64,000 nt of DNA from Flectobacillus longus (GCF_030056705.1 NZ_JASHIC010000011.1:124001-188000), one strand, 5' to 3'; counted from the stretch's first letter, positions 50,869 through 60,781 are shown. Made by a program: numbers and translations. The notes: generated from the sequence alone by a model not told the origin.

Positions 50869-51471
50869 TTAATAAACTGGATTCTCTATGAATTTTTGAC
50901 AATGAGCTTGTATTTCTGGAAAAAATTGAAAAAAATCATCTTCAAATTCCTGATACTGTGTAGTTAATATTTCGGTAGCATTCTCAATGTCTGATTCATA
51001 TTTCAGACGTGAAGAAATACCTTTTAAAGACCATTTTAGTCCTTCTAAATTGGCATAATTAGTCAGCCAATCTCTTGAGGTCATCGAGATAATCATTCTA
51101 TCGAGTGCCGCAGGAAGGTCATCTTCTCGCTTTTGGAGTATTTGATAAAAATTAGCACTAAAAACGTCTAATTCAATGGTTGAAAAATGATGAAAGTTTT
51201 TCGCAAAAATATGATCATAGAACATATCAATCACGATACCTGAAAATTTATGGTATCGATGTCTTATTCTACTCATACTTTGTTTTACGATAGGATGCTG
51301 GTCGGTAAAAGTATCAATTCGACGATGCAGGGCTATACCCAAAATGATATCCTTGTTATAAGATGTATCATGTAGTTTATTTAGGTGACCTTTCACATAG
51401 TCTCCCAAAAAATTACCAAGAATAATGTCTTCATTATCCCCAGATAAATATATATGTGATAAGTAATTCAA
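50869..51471 (-). CDS. Acyl carrier protein phosphodiesterase-like protein (AcpH/DUF479)
   Basis: 200 residues, the AcpH length. The HD-domain-like marks are MNYLSHIYLSGDNEDIILGNFLGDYVKG (start), ILGIALHRRIDTFTDQHP (His and Asp, about 44) and SGIVIDMFYDHIFAKNF (Asp/His, about 77). E. coli AcpH removes phosphopantetheine from acyl carrier protein; whether this homologue has that activity is not established. It lies 100 bp upstream of holA on the same strand. Confidence 0.88.
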   Translation of the reverse strand: MNYLSHIYLSGDNEDIILGNFLGDYVKGHLNKLHDTSYNKDIILGIALHRRIDTFTDQHPIVKQSMSRIRHRYHKFSGIVIDMFYDHIFAKNFHHFSTIELDVFSANFYQILQKREDDLPAALDRMIISMTSRDWLTNYANLEGLKWSLKGISSRLKYESDIENATEILTTQYQEFEDDFFQFFPEIQAHCQKFIENPVY

Positions 51472-51642
51472 CTTTTTACAGAATTTTGATGTTGATACCT
51501 TATAAAGTTAAGGAAAAAAGATTACGTTTGTAAAATAAACGAAGACTCTTCCAGATTCTTTCAAACAGGTTATAACTCTTGCCGATGACAGGAATAACTT
51601 GTTTTAGTATATATTCGCATCGGTACCAAACACTTAGATATA

Positions 51643-52155
51643 ATGCAAATTTCAAACGCTAAAGTTGTGTCATTGACTTACCAATTAACAGTGACAGACA
51701 AAAATGGTGACCGTGAGTTAGTAGAAACAGTAGAGCAGGAGCACCCAATGGTATTTATCCACGGCATGAGTGGTTTGCCAGAAGCTTTCGAAGATAAAAT
51801 AGCTGGCCTTGTAGCTGGAGATACTTTTGAATTCTCGATTCCTGCTGAAGAAGGATACGGTGAATACGATGCTTCGGCTGTAGTAGATTTACCAAAAGAT
51901 ATTTTTAAAGTTGATGGTGAACATGTTGAAGAGATGTTAGAAGTAGGTAATTTTCTTCCAATGACTGATGATCGTGGAAACCGTCTTCAAGGTCAAATCA
52001 TCGAAGTAGGTGAGGATTTTGTAAGAATGGACTTCAATCACCCTTTGGCTGATAAAGAAATGTTTTTCAGTGGCGCTATCTTGAGCGTAAGAGAAGCCAC
52101 AGAATCAGAACTAGATCATGGTCACGTACATGGTGAAGGTGGTGTTCATCATTAA
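51643..52155 (+). CDS. slyD: FKBP-type peptidyl-prolyl isomerase, SlyD-like
   Basis: 170 residues. FKBP core with HPMVFIHGMSGLPEAFEDKIAGL (about 35), then the insert-in-flap chaperone domain (about 65-125: FSIPAEEGYGEYDASAVVDLPKDIF, VGNFLPMTDDRGNRLQG) and a return to FKBP (DFNHPLADKEMFFSGAIL). The end GHVHGEGGVHH is His-rich as in SlyD, where it binds nickel. It accelerates proline isomerisation and folding in the cytosol. It is a single-gene unit with a shared bidirectional terminator. Confidence 0.93.
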   Translation: MQISNAKVVSLTYQLTVTDKNGDRELVETVEQEHPMVFIHGMSGLPEAFEDKIAGLVAGDTFEFSIPAEEGYGEYDASAVVDLPKDIFKVDGEHVEEMLEVGNFLPMTDDRGNRLQGQIIEVGEDFVRMDFNHPLADKEMFFSGAILSVREATESELDHGHVHGEGGVHH

Positions 52156-52167
52156 TTATCATGAAAC

Positions 52168-52203
52168 AAAAAAGTCGCATAGTGTGAGCTATGCGACTTT
52201 TTT
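52168..52203. terminator. Bidirectional terminator
   Basis: A 15-bp perfect stem (aaaaaagtcgcatag and its complement) with a 6-nt loop between convergent genes. Confidence 0.92.
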
Positions 52204-52205
52204 GT

Positions 52206-52685
52206 TTATTTAAACAAATGTGATAATCGATTTTTATCATATTGAATCACTTCTACGCCAAACTTCCTCAAAAAATCTACTCCTTCATCAGCTACTAATC
52301 CTTTATATTGTGCATACGAGTCAAGGAAAACTACTTTGCTAATTTTCATAGAGAAAATAATTCTTGCACAAGCAATACAAGGAGACAATGTTACATATAA
52401 CGTTGCTCCATCTACTTGTGAACCATTTTTGGCAGCAAATAAAATTGCATTTTGTTCGGCATGAAGTGCCAAAGAGCAGCTTCCTTTTGAATCACGTGCG
52501 CAGCCATGTTCGGGAAATTCTTCATCACAGTTGTGTGTGCCTGATGGTGGACCGTTATATCCGATAGAGATAATGCGAGTATCTCTTGCCAAAACAGCAC
52601 CTACTTGGGCTTTAATACAATGTGAACGTTTGGCGATATTTACAGCCAACTCCATATAAATATCATCAAATTCGGGTTTTGCCAT
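52206..52685 (-). CDS. Deoxycytidylate (dCMP) deaminase
   Basis: 159 residues of the zinc cytidine-deaminase superfamily. The zinc site is LHAEQNAIL (His and catalytic Glu, about 74-82) and SPCIACARII (two Cys, about 101-110). VGAVLARDTRIISIGYNGPPSGTHNCDE is the dCMP-deaminase type N-terminal segment with extra Cys/His (HNCDEEFPEHGC). It converts dCMP to dUMP for thymidylate synthesis. It may be transcribed with no partner; the upstream tRNA-Met terminator separates it. Confidence 0.94.
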   Translation of the reverse strand: MAKPEFDDIYMELAVNIAKRSHCIKAQVGAVLARDTRIISIGYNGPPSGTHNCDEEFPEHGCARDSKGSCSLALHAEQNAILFAAKNGSQVDGATLYVTLSPCIACARIIFSMKISKVVFLDSYAQYKGLVADEGVDFLRKFGVEVIQYDKNRLSHLFK

Positions 52686-52774
52686 GATGTGCTATAAGAT
52701 TTGGGAAACAGATAGGAGATAAATCATTCGTAAATACAACACTATTTTGAAGCGAATTTACAAGTTTTTATAAA

Positions 52775-52807
52775 AAAAAAGCCTTTCTGCGAGAGAAAGG
52801 CTTTTTT
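52775..52807 (-). terminator. Terminator of the tRNA-Met pair
   Basis: A 14-bp perfect stem (aaaaaagcctttct and its complement) with a 5-nt loop, followed by T on the minus strand. Confidence 0.92.
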
Positions 52808-52809
52808 AG

Positions 52810-52883
52810 TAGCGGGGAGCAGAATCGAACTGCCGACCTTTGGGTTATGAATCCAACGCTCTAACCATCTGAGCTACCCCGCC
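52810..52883 (-). tRNA. tRNA-Met (anticodon CAT), downstream copy
   Basis: 74-nt cloverleaf on the minus strand: acceptor GGCGGGG / CCCCGCT (a G-U pair at the end), D arm GCTCAGATGGTTAGAGC, anticodon loop TTCATAA, T arm GGCAGTTCGATTCTGCT, discriminator A; CCA not encoded. Elongator Met is most likely; an Ile2 tRNA with lysidine cannot be excluded by eye. Confidence 0.94.
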
Positions 52884-52907
52884 AAGGGGCAAATTGTAAT
52901 AATTTTG

Positions 52908-52981
52908 TAGCGGGGAGCAGAATCGAACTGCCGACCTTTGGGTTATGAATCCAACGCTCTAACCATCTGAGCTACCCCGCC
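52908..52981 (-). tRNA. tRNA-Met (anticodon CAT), upstream copy
   Basis: Identical in sequence to the other copy, offset by 98 bp, with a 24-bp spacer between the two. Both are read from the promoter at 52997-53027. Confidence 0.94.
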
Positions 52982-52996
52982 TTGTTTTTCGTGATG

Positions 52997-53027
52997 CAAA
53001 ATTAGACAATTATTCTATCGAAGGCAA
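52997..53027 (-). promoter_or_regulatory. Promoter of the tRNA-Met pair
   Basis: On the minus strand TTG (53027-53025), 20 nt, then TAATTTTG (53004-52997), about 15 bp before the first tRNA. Confidence 0.75.
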
Positions 53028-53220
53028 GTGATTTAGAGCATTTTTCTGAAAATAATTCGTAACGTATATGGTTACTTATTGGTATTCAGTATCTTATGAA
53101 AGGCAAAAAAAGTGAAAATATTTTTTTTAGGATAAATTATAGTTTGATATTTTAATCAATTGATTATCAGTATTTTGTGCATTATTTTACGGCTTGTAGG
53201 TGTAAAGATGTGATAAATAC

Positions 53221-53250
53221 TTGCATATTATCTAGATAATTATACCTTTG
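53221..53250 (+). promoter_or_regulatory. Promoter of the START-like protein gene
   Basis: TTG at 53221-53223, exactly 19 nt, then TACCTTTG at 53243-53250, giving a leader of about 22 nt to the ATG at 53279. Confidence 0.8.
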
Positions 53251-53278
53251 CCAAAAAGGTAAATTTAAATTCTTGCGT

Positions 53279-53671
53279 ATGAGTAAGCACAAGTTTGTTA
53301 TTGAGTTCGAATTAAGAGCATCTCCTAAAGTTTTGTTCCCGTACGTAAGTTCAGCTTCGGGTTTGCAACAGTGGTTTGCGGAGAAAGTAACTTTGAAGGA
53401 TAGCTCTACTTTCGACTTTGTTTGGGATGGTGAAAGTCACATTGCCAAATTGTCTCAATTACGATTAAATAAATCCGCAAAGTTTGATTTTGTCCCTTCT
53501 AACCCCGACGACCGTGATCATAATTATCTCGAGTTCAAAATGGATGTTAGTGATTTGACAGGCTCAACCTATTTAAAAATCATTGACTATTCTGCAAATT
53601 CGGATGAAGAGGAGTTGACTGAACTATGGGAAGATTTAATTTTTAAATTGAAAGAAATTGTAGGTAACTAA
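53279..53671 (+). CDS. START-like/SRPBCC domain protein
   Basis: 130 residues from ATG 53279 (a TTG two codons upstream is not needed). The Bet v1/START-like fold is suggested by KHKFVIEFELRASPKVLFPYVSSASGLQQWFAEKV, the pattern of AHSA1-type proteins, followed by beta strands and a long C-terminal helix (EEELTELWEDLIFKLKEIVG). Such pockets bind lipids or hydrophobic ligands; this Bacteroidota subfamily has no known ligand. It has a perfect promoter and a stem-loop after it. Confidence 0.88.
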   Translation: MSKHKFVIEFELRASPKVLFPYVSSASGLQQWFAEKVTLKDSSTFDFVWDGESHIAKLSQLRLNKSAKFDFVPSNPDDRDHNYLEFKMDVSDLTGSTYLKIIDYSANSDEEELTELWEDLIFKLKEIVGN

Positions 53672-53681
53672 TGTTAAACTT

Positions 53682-53731
53682 AAATGCTAGTTGATGAGAT
53701 ATGATTTAATCCTGCCAACTAGCATTTTAAT
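53682..53731. terminator. Stem-loop between convergent genes
   Basis: A 12-bp perfect stem (aaatgctagttg / caactagcattt) with a 22-nt loop, flanked by T/A-rich sequence. Confidence 0.75.
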
Positions 53732-53732
53732 T

Positions 53733-54137
53733 TTAACGCGATTGATTTGTTTTTAGAAAGACCATAATGCTCAAATAGCCTAGCGTGTAGGCTATGATAT
53801 CTAGCCACGAAAAGGCACTTCCAATCAACATTGGCATAATTTTGTATTTTGCCAGTCCTGACGTTTCTAGAAAATGTATTTTTTGTAAAAATTCTAAAAA
53901 ATAGGCAACTCCTAATGCTCCTGTTGCCAGTTTGGTATCATATTGCTTTGTGCGATAAAAGAAGCTTTTCAAAAATGTGTAGGCAAATATCACCGCAATA
54001 AAGTCCCCAAAAAAAGGCCGAAAGAATGCATCATGGGCATAAAGTGCCAAATAGGCTTCATAAATGAATAATATTATACTAATGAATGGATACAGCATAC
54101 ATCGATACGTTGCTGTTTGAGAGAACGAAGTTTTCAT
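53733..54137 (-). CDS. DUF2809 membrane protein
   Basis: 134 residues with four hydrophobic segments (about 13-32, 42-58, 70-83, 105-128). The motifs FFRPFFGDFIAVIFAYTFL, GVAYFLEFLQK and GSAFSWLDIIAYTLGYL are characteristic of DUF2809, a VanZ-like small integral membrane family. Function unknown. It is convergent with the START-like gene and divergent from pirin. Confidence 0.87.
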   Translation of the reverse strand: MKTSFSQTATYRCMLYPFISIILFIYEAYLALYAHDAFFRPFFGDFIAVIFAYTFLKSFFYRTKQYDTKLATGALGVAYFLEFLQKIHFLETSGLAKYKIMPMLIGSAFSWLDIIAYTLGYLSIMVFLKTNQSR

Positions 54138-54233
54138 AATGAGTTATTCAAGGTGTTTTACCTATTTACAATGAAACTGAATGGCATTTTTTCTAGTTAA
54201 GAAAATATAACATGCGTTTCGCACTTCAAAGAT

Positions 54234-55082
54234 ATGAGAAATATTAAACAAATTCATCAGCCTCATTATGCACCCATTCGTGATTTGGTAACTTATGGGG
54301 TGATTCCAACACGAACTTTAGATTATCTTGATCCATTTCTTTTCTTGAATCATCACGGGTATCAAGTCTATCCAAAAAATAACCAAGGTTTACCATTTGG
54401 TCCTCATCCACACAGAGGAATGGAAACGGTGACTTTTATTTTGGATGGTGATATCAAACACCAAGATAGCACTGGACATTCTAGTGTGATGAAAGCGGGA
54501 GGGGTTCAATGGATGACTGCTGGAAAGGGACTAATTCATGCAGAGACGTCTTCAGAGGAGTTTATGAAAGAAGGAGGGGCTCTTGAAATACTTCAATTAT
54601 GGATAAATCTGCCTGCTTCCCATAAAATGATGGAGCCTCAGTACAAAGGATTGGACAAAGAAGATATTCCTACTATTTCGAAAGAAGGTGTTGTTGTCCA
54701 AGTATTGTCTGGTAGCGTTGAAGGAACTCAAGGACCATTTGAATCAGTGACTGGAGTAACCTTTACTACGGTAAGCTGTGCTGCGGGCTACTCATGGAGT
54801 ATGGATATACCTGCCGAGGATACCATATTTTTCTATATTGTAAGAGGTAATATTAGATTGAACGACCGTTCAATTGAGAAAAGAAATTTAGTAGAGTTTG
54901 ATTATCAGGAAGGTAAGTTGTCATTTGATGCCATTGAAGATTCTTACGTCCTTTTAGGGCATTGCAAGCCATTGGATGAACCAGTTGTTTCACAAGGTCC
55001 CTTTGTAATGAATACAGAAGAAGAGATTTATCAAGCCTATTCTGATTATCAAAGAGGATTATTTGGTAGATGGAACTTTTAA
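54234..55082 (+). CDS. Pirin family protein
   Basis: 282 residues in the bicupin pirin fold. The metal site is FGPHPHRGMETVTFILDG (about 57-74, two His), with GGVQWMTAGKGLIHAE (third His and Glu, about 90-105). The C-terminal cupin is about 185-270. Bacterial pirins show quercetinase-type dioxygenase activity or act as regulators of central metabolism; the role here is open. It is a single-gene unit with a strong terminator. Confidence 0.93.
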   Translation: MRNIKQIHQPHYAPIRDLVTYGVIPTRTLDYLDPFLFLNHHGYQVYPKNNQGLPFGPHPHRGMETVTFILDGDIKHQDSTGHSSVMKAGGVQWMTAGKGLIHAETSSEEFMKEGGALEILQLWINLPASHKMMEPQYKGLDKEDIPTISKEGVVVQVLSGSVEGTQGPFESVTGVTFTTVSCAAGYSWSMDIPAEDTIFFYIVRGNIRLNDRSIEKRNLVEFDYQEGKLSFDAIEDSYVLLGHCKPLDEPVVSQGPFVMNTEEEIYQAYSDYQRGLFGRWNF

Positions 55083-55112
55083 TAAAATAATCTTTCTGTA
55101 TTACGTATAATT

Positions 55113-55152
55113 AAAAGGGTATCTAAAGCATTTTTCTAGATACCCTTTTTGT
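55113..55152 (+). terminator. Terminator after the pirin gene
   Basis: A 13-bp stem (aaaagggtatcta / tagatacccttttt) with an 11-nt loop and a T-run. Confidence 0.9.
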
Positions 55153-55432
55153 ATGTATGCCCAAAACAGAAAAATATGAGAAATATCCTATTTAATGAAC
55201 AAACCTCTTCATTGTCACTTCATTAGCGATGATGTGTTTCTTAAAGTTTCTTAAAACTTATTTTAAGATTAAAATTCTTCGAAAAGGATTTCGTTAATTT
55301 GACTGAAAAGAAATAAAGTAAGTAAACAAGGTCTGTTACCTATTCATCTTGCGATAATTTTGTATGACTACTTAATTGGTTAAAATATTGCTTAAGAAAT
55401 GGTAACTTTGCGTTGCAAATTATTGTGGATGT
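55153..55432. other. Intergenic region before lptF/G
   Basis: About 280 bp with two -7-like boxes (TAATTTTG 55355-55362, TAACTTTG 55403-55410) but no TTG at the proper distance. No gene or structured RNA recognised. Confidence 0.35.
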
Positions 55433-56929
55433 ATGAAAAAACTAGATAAGCTTATCCTCAAGGCTTTTTGGGGACCATTTTTACTAACCCTTACTGTTGT
55501 AATATTTATATTTTTAATGCGCCTAATTGTGGTCTATTTTGCCGATTTATTCGGGAAAGACCTAGGTGTGGAGTTATATTTTGAATTATTTTTCTACTTT
55601 AGTCTTATTACCATTCCGATAGCATTGCCTCTGGCCATGTTGATTTCTATGTTAATGACTTTTGGAAAGCTTGGAGAGTTTTTTGAACTAACAGCTATCA
55701 AGAGTGCTGGTATTTCGATTAGTAGAGCCTTGCGACCGATGTTCGCTGTCGCGGTGTTGGTGGCTGGTTTTTCGTTCTGGTTTAATAATGTGCTTTGGCC
55801 ATGGGCTAATCTTAAAGGATATCGTTTGTTATACGACATTAAGACGACCAAGACTACGCTCAATATCAAAGAAGGAATTTTTTATAATGAATTACCAGGT
55901 TATAGTATTAAAGTGAATAAGAAGTTTCCTAATGGTAAATCTTTGAAGGGCGTCATTATTTATGATCACTCAAAAAATGATGGAAATAAGCATGTCACCA
56001 TCGCTGATTCGGCTTTGATGTACACGATTATGGATAAGCAGTATCTCGTGTTTGAGTTATATAATGGTCATGATTATGTGGATGATGCTGACAGGTCGTC
56101 TGGTGCAGATGCAACAGATTTTGTATCGCATTCATTCTCTAAAAGTAAAGTAGTGATGAGTATGTCAGCCTTTGATATGCACAAAACCGAAGAAGACCAA
56201 TTTAAGCACCATCAAATTATGAGAAATGTGCTTCAATTAGGAAAGGATGCGGATTCTTTGTCGAGACTGACCACTGATTACCGTAAAAACTTTTTTGAAG
56301 CTGCTAAGTCCTATTATATATACAGTTTGAAAACTTTACCAGCTACTATTACTCCTGAGCAAAAAGCGATTATGAAAAATCAAGGAGATTGGGTAGGGAA
56401 AATAATTAAGAAAAAAATTAAGCCTAATCCTTATGAACATTTAGATTTTGCTGTTTCACAAGCTAAGAATATGATTTCATTTGCTGAAAGTAATGTATTT
56501 ACACTGACAGCTAAAAATGAAGATTTACGCAAAACCAATTGGTTTTGGCATCAGAAATTCACGGATTCAGTAGCTATCTTTGTTATGTTCTTGATAGGTG
56601 CGCCACTAGGAGCGATTATCAAAAAAGGAGGATTTGGTATGCCCGTTGTTGTAGCGATATTTTTCTTTATTCTTTCTTATGTGATGACTCAGCAAGGTAA
56701 GAAACTTTCAGAAGAAGGAAAGGTGATGGTACAAGTAGGAGCTTGGACTTCAAATTTGATTTTGTTCTCTATCGGAATGTATTTCTTTAATAAAGCTCGA
56801 CACGACTCACGTTTGTTTGAATCTGACGTTTATGTAATGGCAATGGCAAGATTGAAGGATAAAATTGGTTCACAAGCCACATTAAGAAAAATATTTTCTA
56901 AAATCGGGATGAAATTTGCAAATAACTAA
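55433..56929 (+). CDS. LptF/LptG family LPS transport permease
   Basis: 498 residues. Six membrane helices in two groups of three (about 12-35, 55-80, 98-118; then about 383-402, 405-425, 435-455) around a large periplasmic beta-jellyroll region (about 125-370), the layout of LptF/LptG (YjgP/YjgQ). These permeases, with the LptB ATPase, extract LPS from the inner membrane. The periplasmic part is longer than in E. coli LptF (about 360 residues total), which is common in Bacteroidota. LptB is not in this window. Its 3' end contains the rpsO promoter. Confidence 0.92.
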   Translation: MKKLDKLILKAFWGPFLLTLTVVIFIFLMRLIVVYFADLFGKDLGVELYFELFFYFSLITIPIALPLAMLISMLMTFGKLGEFFELTAIKSAGISISRALRPMFAVAVLVAGFSFWFNNVLWPWANLKGYRLLYDIKTTKTTLNIKEGIFYNELPGYSIKVNKKFPNGKSLKGVIIYDHSKNDGNKHVTIADSALMYTIMDKQYLVFELYNGHDYVDDADRSSGADATDFVSHSFSKSKVVMSMSAFDMHKTEEDQFKHHQIMRNVLQLGKDADSLSRLTTDYRKNFFEAAKSYYIYSLKTLPATITPEQKAIMKNQGDWVGKIIKKKIKPNPYEHLDFAVSQAKNMISFAESNVFTLTAKNEDLRKTNWFWHQKFTDSVAIFVMFLIGAPLGAIIKKGGFGMPVVVAIFFFILSYVMTQQGKKLSEEGKVMVQVGAWTSNLILFSIGMYFFNKARHDSRLFESDVYVMAMARLKDKIGSQATLRKIFSKIGMKFANN

Positions 56930-56946
56930 GAAAATTCCTATTTTTG
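56916..56946 (+). promoter_or_regulatory. Promoter of rpsO within the end of the lptF/G gene
   Basis: TTG at 56916-56918, 20 nt, then TATTTTTG at 56939-56946. The TTG lies in the last codons of the permease gene, the rest just after its stop. The leader to rpsO is about 33 nt. Confidence 0.75.
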
Positions 56947-56984
56947 CACGTTTACAAAAATTCATTAATTTAAACTGGTTGAAG

Positions 56985-57260
56985 ATGTATTTAACTTCAG
57001 AAAAAAAGCAAGAGATCTTTGAATCTAAAGGTCACTCGAAGTCTAAAATCGATACTGGTTCTGCTGAGTCACAAATTGCATTGTTTACTTTCAGAATCAA
57101 TCATTTGACAGAACACTTAAAAATCAATAAAAAAGATCACTCTACTCGTTTAGGTCTTTTGAAATTGGTAGGAAAGCGTAGAAGCTTACTTGACTATCTT
57201 ATCAAAAAAGATATCACACGTTACAGAGCTATCATTGCTCAGCTTGGCATTAGAAAGTAA
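56985..57260 (+). CDS. rpsO: 30S ribosomal protein S15
   Basis: 91 residues from ATG 56985, giving the canonical start [12 protein letters not shown]; longer starts would overlap the permease gene. The family marks [48 protein letters not shown] are complete. S15 is a primary 16S rRNA-binding protein of the small subunit and often represses its own translation. It precedes pnp, the classical rpsO-pnp arrangement, with a stem-loop in the 247-bp gap. Confidence 0.98.
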   Translation: MYLTSEKKQEIFESKGHSKSKIDTGSAESQIALFTFRINHLTEHLKINKKDHSTRLGLLKLVGKRRSLLDYLIKKDITRYRAIIAQLGIRK

Positions 57261-57275
57261 TTTACTTTCAGCAAA

Positions 57276-57304
57276 CAGGGAATTCTATCTGATAGGATTC
57301 CCTG
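57276..57304 (+). terminator. Stem-loop between rpsO and pnp
   Basis: A 14-bp stem with one G-U pair (cagggaattctatc / gataggattccctg) and a very small loop. No T-run follows, so it may be an attenuator or processing site as well as a terminator. Confidence 0.65.
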
Positions 57305-57507
57305 ATTGCATAGACGGAGATCGTCTTCCCCTCTTCCATTTGGGTCTTCGTTAATAGTTGATAGTTATGTTAATCGTGAAGCAGCCATTCATCATCAAAC
57401 TACACTATTGGCAATTGACGATTCACTATTAATGACTGCAAATCCAACAAAATCCTTTTACATTTCGTTGATATCAAGTAGCGTAAAAGGTAATAAGCAA
57501 ACAATTT

Positions 57508-59637
57508 ATGGCGTTTAACGTAATTACGAAAAAAATCACAATGCCTGATGGTAAGGAAATTACCATCGAAACAGGCAAACTCGCGAAACAAGCCGATGGG
57601 GCTGTTGTAGTGAGAAGCGGAAATATGATGCTTTTAGCAACGGTTGTTGCTAACCAAACACCAAAAGACGGTGTTGACTTCTTGCCTCTTTCTGTAGATT
57701 ACCAAGAAAAATTTGCTTCAGCAGGTAAAATTCCTGGAGGTTTCTTGAGAAGAGAATCTAAGTTATCAGATTATGAAGTATTGGTAAGTAGATTGGTAGA
57801 TAGAGCTTTGCGCCCTACTTTCCCTTCTGATTTTCATGCAGATACACAAGTAATGATTAACTTGATTTCTGCTGATGCTGAAGTTTTACCAGATGCTTAT
57901 GTAGGTCTTGCTGCAGCTGCTGCTTTGGCAGTTTCAGATATTCCTTTCAACGGTCCTATCTCTGAAGTTCGTGTTGCTAAAATTAACGGTGAATATATCG
58001 TTAACCCAGAAACATCGATTCTGAAAGATGCAGAATTAGAACTTATTGTAGCAGCAAATGCCAACGATATTTTGATGGTTGAGGGTGAAGCTAACGAAGT
58101 TTCTGAACAAGAAATGTTAGAAGCACTTCGTTTAGCTCATACAGCTATTCAATACCAATGCGCTGCTTTAAAAGAACTTGAAGCTGAAGTTGGAAAAACT
58201 CAAAAACGTGAGTACAAACATGAAAATCACGATGAAGAGTTAAGAACATACTTGTGGGATACTTATTTCGATCGCTATTATGAGGTTGCTAAATTAGCAA
58301 ATCCAAGTAAAAAAGCTCGTCGTGAGTCTTTCAAAGCTATTGAAGATGAGTATTTTGCTTCATTGCCAGAAGATTCTACGGTTAATAAAAGCTTGGCGAA
58401 ATGGTATTTCCATGACATCGAAAAAGAAGCTGCTCGTCAATTGGTATTAATCGAACGTTATCGTTTGGACGGTCGTAAACTTGACGAAATTCGTACTATT
58501 ACTTGTGAGGTTGATTATTTGCCAACACCACATGGTTCAGCTGTTTTTACAAGAGGAGAAACACAATCGTTAACTACGGTTACTCTTGGAACAAAATTAG
58601 ATGAGCAAATTGTAGACCAAGCAATGGTGTCTGGCTACAATCGTTTCTTGTTACACTATAACTTCCCAGGATACTCTACAGGTGAGGTAAAACCAAACCG
58701 TGCTCCTGGTCGTCGTGAGGTTGGTCATGGAAACTTGGCAATGCGTGCCTTGAAAAAAGTGTTGCCTCCTGATGCTAAAAATCCATATACAGTACGTATC
58801 GTTTCTGATATTTTAGAATCAAATGGTTCATCATCAATGGCTACTGTTTGTGCAGGAACGCTTGCGTTAATGGATGCAGGTGTACCTATCAAAGCACCTG
58901 TATCAGGTATTGCAATGGGACTTATCTCTGATCCTAAAACTGGAAAGTATGCAGTACTTTCAGATATCTTAGGTGACGAAGATCACCTTGGCGATATGGA
59001 CTTTAAAGTGACTGGTACATCGGCAGGTATTACTGCTTGTCAGATGGATATTAAAGTTGACGGTTTGTCATACGAAGTATTGACAGAAGCTTTGGAACAA
59101 GCAAAACAAGGTCGTTTGCATATTTTAGGTAAAATGCAAGAGACTATTGCTGAGCCACGTAGCGACTACAAACCACAAACTCCAAGAGCTACTGTAATCA
59201 GAATCTTGAAAGAGCAAATTGGTTCAGTAATCGGACCAGGTGGTAAAGTTGTACAGGACATTCAAAAACAATCTGGTGCAACAGTTACTATTGAAGAGAA
59301 AGAGGATGGCGGTTACGTATCTATCTTCTCGGCTAATAAAGCTGCGATGGAAATTGCTGTTAAAATGGTAAAAGGAATTGTAACAATTCCTGAAGAAGGC
59401 GAAATCTATGATGGTGTTGTTAAGTCAATTATGCCATTTGGAGCATTCGTTGAATTCTTACCTGGCAAAGACGGTCTTTTACATATCTCTGAAATCAAAT
59501 GGGAACGTCTTGAAGCAATGGACGGAGTACTAGAAATCGGAGAACAAGTAAAAGTGAAGTTGATTGAGGTGGATAAGAAAACTGGTAAATACCGTTTGTC
59601 AAGAAAAGTTTTGTTGCCAAAGCCTGAGAAGAAATAG
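57508..59637 (+). CDS. pnp: Polyribonucleotide nucleotidyltransferase (PNPase)
   Basis: 3'-5' phosphorolytic exoribonuclease of the degradosome and RNA turnover. 709 residues in the full order: first RNase PH-like core (about 1-150; [14 protein letters not shown]), helical linker, second core with the catalytic region (about 320-560; [48 protein letters not shown]), a KH domain ([17 protein letters not shown], about 572) and an S1 domain ([26 protein letters not shown], about 633). A 15-bp inverted repeat follows the gene. Confidence 0.98.
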   Translation: MAFNVITKKITMPDGKEITIETGKLAKQADGAVVVRSGNMMLLATVVANQTPKDGVDFLPLSVDYQEKFASAGKIPGGFLRRESKLSDYEVLVSRLVDRALRPTFPSDFHADTQVMINLISADAEVLPDAYVGLAAAAALAVSDIPFNGPISEVRVAKINGEYIVNPETSILKDAELELIVAANANDILMVEGEANEVSEQEMLEALRLAHTAIQYQCAALKELEAEVGKTQKREYKHENHDEELRTYLWDTYFDRYYEVAKLANPSKKARRESFKAIEDEYFASLPEDSTVNKSLAKWYFHDIEKEAARQLVLIERYRLDGRKLDEIRTITCEVDYLPTPHGSAVFTRGETQSLTTVTLGTKLDEQIVDQAMVSGYNRFLLHYNFPGYSTGEVKPNRAPGRREVGHGNLAMRALKKVLPPDAKNPYTVRIVSDILESNGSSSMATVCAGTLALMDAGVPIKAPVSGIAMGLISDPKTGKYAVLSDILGDEDHLGDMDFKVTGTSAGITACQMDIKVDGLSYEVLTEALEQAKQGRLHILGKMQETIAEPRSDYKPQTPRATVIRILKEQIGSVIGPGGKVVQDIQKQSGATVTIEEKEDGGYVSIFSANKAAMEIAVKMVKGIVTIPEEGEIYDGVVKSIMPFGAFVEFLPGKDGLLHISEIKWERLEAMDGVLEIGEQVKVKLIEVDKKTGKYRLSRKVLLPKPEKK

Positions 59638-59702
59638 AACAAACTTAAGGTTATTTACGTTATTTTAATAACGAATTAAACTATATTGTTAAATTTGTTT
59701 CC

Positions 59703-59743
59703 TACCAAACAGTTATATTCTTCACTTATATAACTGTTTGGTA
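59703..59743 (+). terminator. Stem-loop after pnp
   Basis: A 15-bp perfect stem (taccaaacagttata / tataactgtttggta) with an 11-nt loop; no long T-run, but the stem is strong. Confidence 0.75.
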
Positions 59744-59870
59744 TATAGTTTTCAGGAAGTGCTATTTGAGCAAAAAAGTATTGTAACTAATTATTACAGT
59801 ATTTTCTCCTCAAAAAACTCTTTATTCCTAATTGTTAACCTACTAAGAACTTTAAGAGGTAGTAACTAAT

Positions 59871-60734
59871 ATGAGACAGCTAAAAATTAGTAAGCAGATT
59901 ACCAACCGAGAATCACAATCACTCGATAAGTATTTGCAAGAAATTGGCAAGGTAGATTTGCTAACGCCAGAGGAGGAGGTTATTTTAGCTCAGAAGATTC
60001 GTGAAGGAGATCAACTTTCGTTAGAAAGATTGACCAAAGCGAACCTTCGTTTTGTGGTGTCTGTTGCTAAGCAATATCAAAACCAAGGCTTAAGCTTAGG
60101 TGACCTTATCAATGAAGGTAACCTTGGTTTGATTAAAGCAGCTCAAAGATTTGATGAGACTCGTGGATTTAAGTTTATTTCGTATGCGGTATGGTGGATT
60201 CGTCAGTCAATTCTTCAAGCTTTGGCAGAGCAGTCACGTATCGTGCGTTTGCCACTCAACCGTGTGGGCTCTTTGAACAAAATTTCAAAGACTTTCTCTG
60301 AGTTGGAGCAAAAGTTTGAACGTGAGCCAACACCAGAAGAACTAGCTGAAGTACTCGAAATCACAACTGGAGAAGTGGTAGACACTTTGAAAATCTCTGG
60401 TCGCCATGTGTCTATGGACGCACCATTCGTTCAAGGAGAAGAAAACTCTTTGTTGGATGTTTTGGAAAATGACGGTGAAGACAAACCAGATAGCGGCTTG
60501 ATTAACGACTCACTTCGTCGTGAAGTACAACGTGCATTATCAACATTGACTCAGCGTGAGGCTGACGTAGTAACGCTTTACTTCGGATTAAATGGTGAGC
60601 ACGCGATGACTTTAGAAGAAATCGGTGAGAAGTTTAACTTGACTCGCGAACGTGTACGTCAAATCAAAGAGAAAGCAATTCGTAGATTAAGACATACATC
60701 GAGAAGCAAAGCGCTCAAAACTTATTTGGGCTAA
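59871..60734 (+). CDS. rpoD: Primary RNA polymerase sigma factor (RpoD/SigA type)
   Basis: 287 residues: region 1.2 ([20 protein letters not shown]), region 2 ([48 protein letters not shown]), region 3 ([18 protein letters not shown]) and region 4 ([45 protein letters not shown]). Region 1.1 is absent, as in other Bacteroidota primary sigma factors (sigma-ABfr type). It is expected to read the -33/-7 promoters listed in this annotation. A strong terminator follows. Confidence 0.96.
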   Translation: MRQLKISKQITNRESQSLDKYLQEIGKVDLLTPEEEVILAQKIREGDQLSLERLTKANLRFVVSVAKQYQNQGLSLGDLINEGNLGLIKAAQRFDETRGFKFISYAVWWIRQSILQALAEQSRIVRLPLNRVGSLNKISKTFSELEQKFEREPTPEELAEVLEITTGEVVDTLKISGRHVSMDAPFVQGEENSLLDVLENDGEDKPDSGLINDSLRREVQRALSTLTQREADVVTLYFGLNGEHAMTLEEIGEKFNLTRERVRQIKEKAIRRLRHTSRSKALKTYLG

Positions 60735-60754
60735 TATGCTTACAATGCCTTTTC

Positions 60755-60781
60755 AGAGCCTCATTTATGAGGCTCTTTTTG
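60755..60781 (+). terminator. Terminator after rpoD
   Basis: A 9-bp stem (agagcctca / tgaggctct) with loop ttta and a T-run. Confidence 0.9.
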
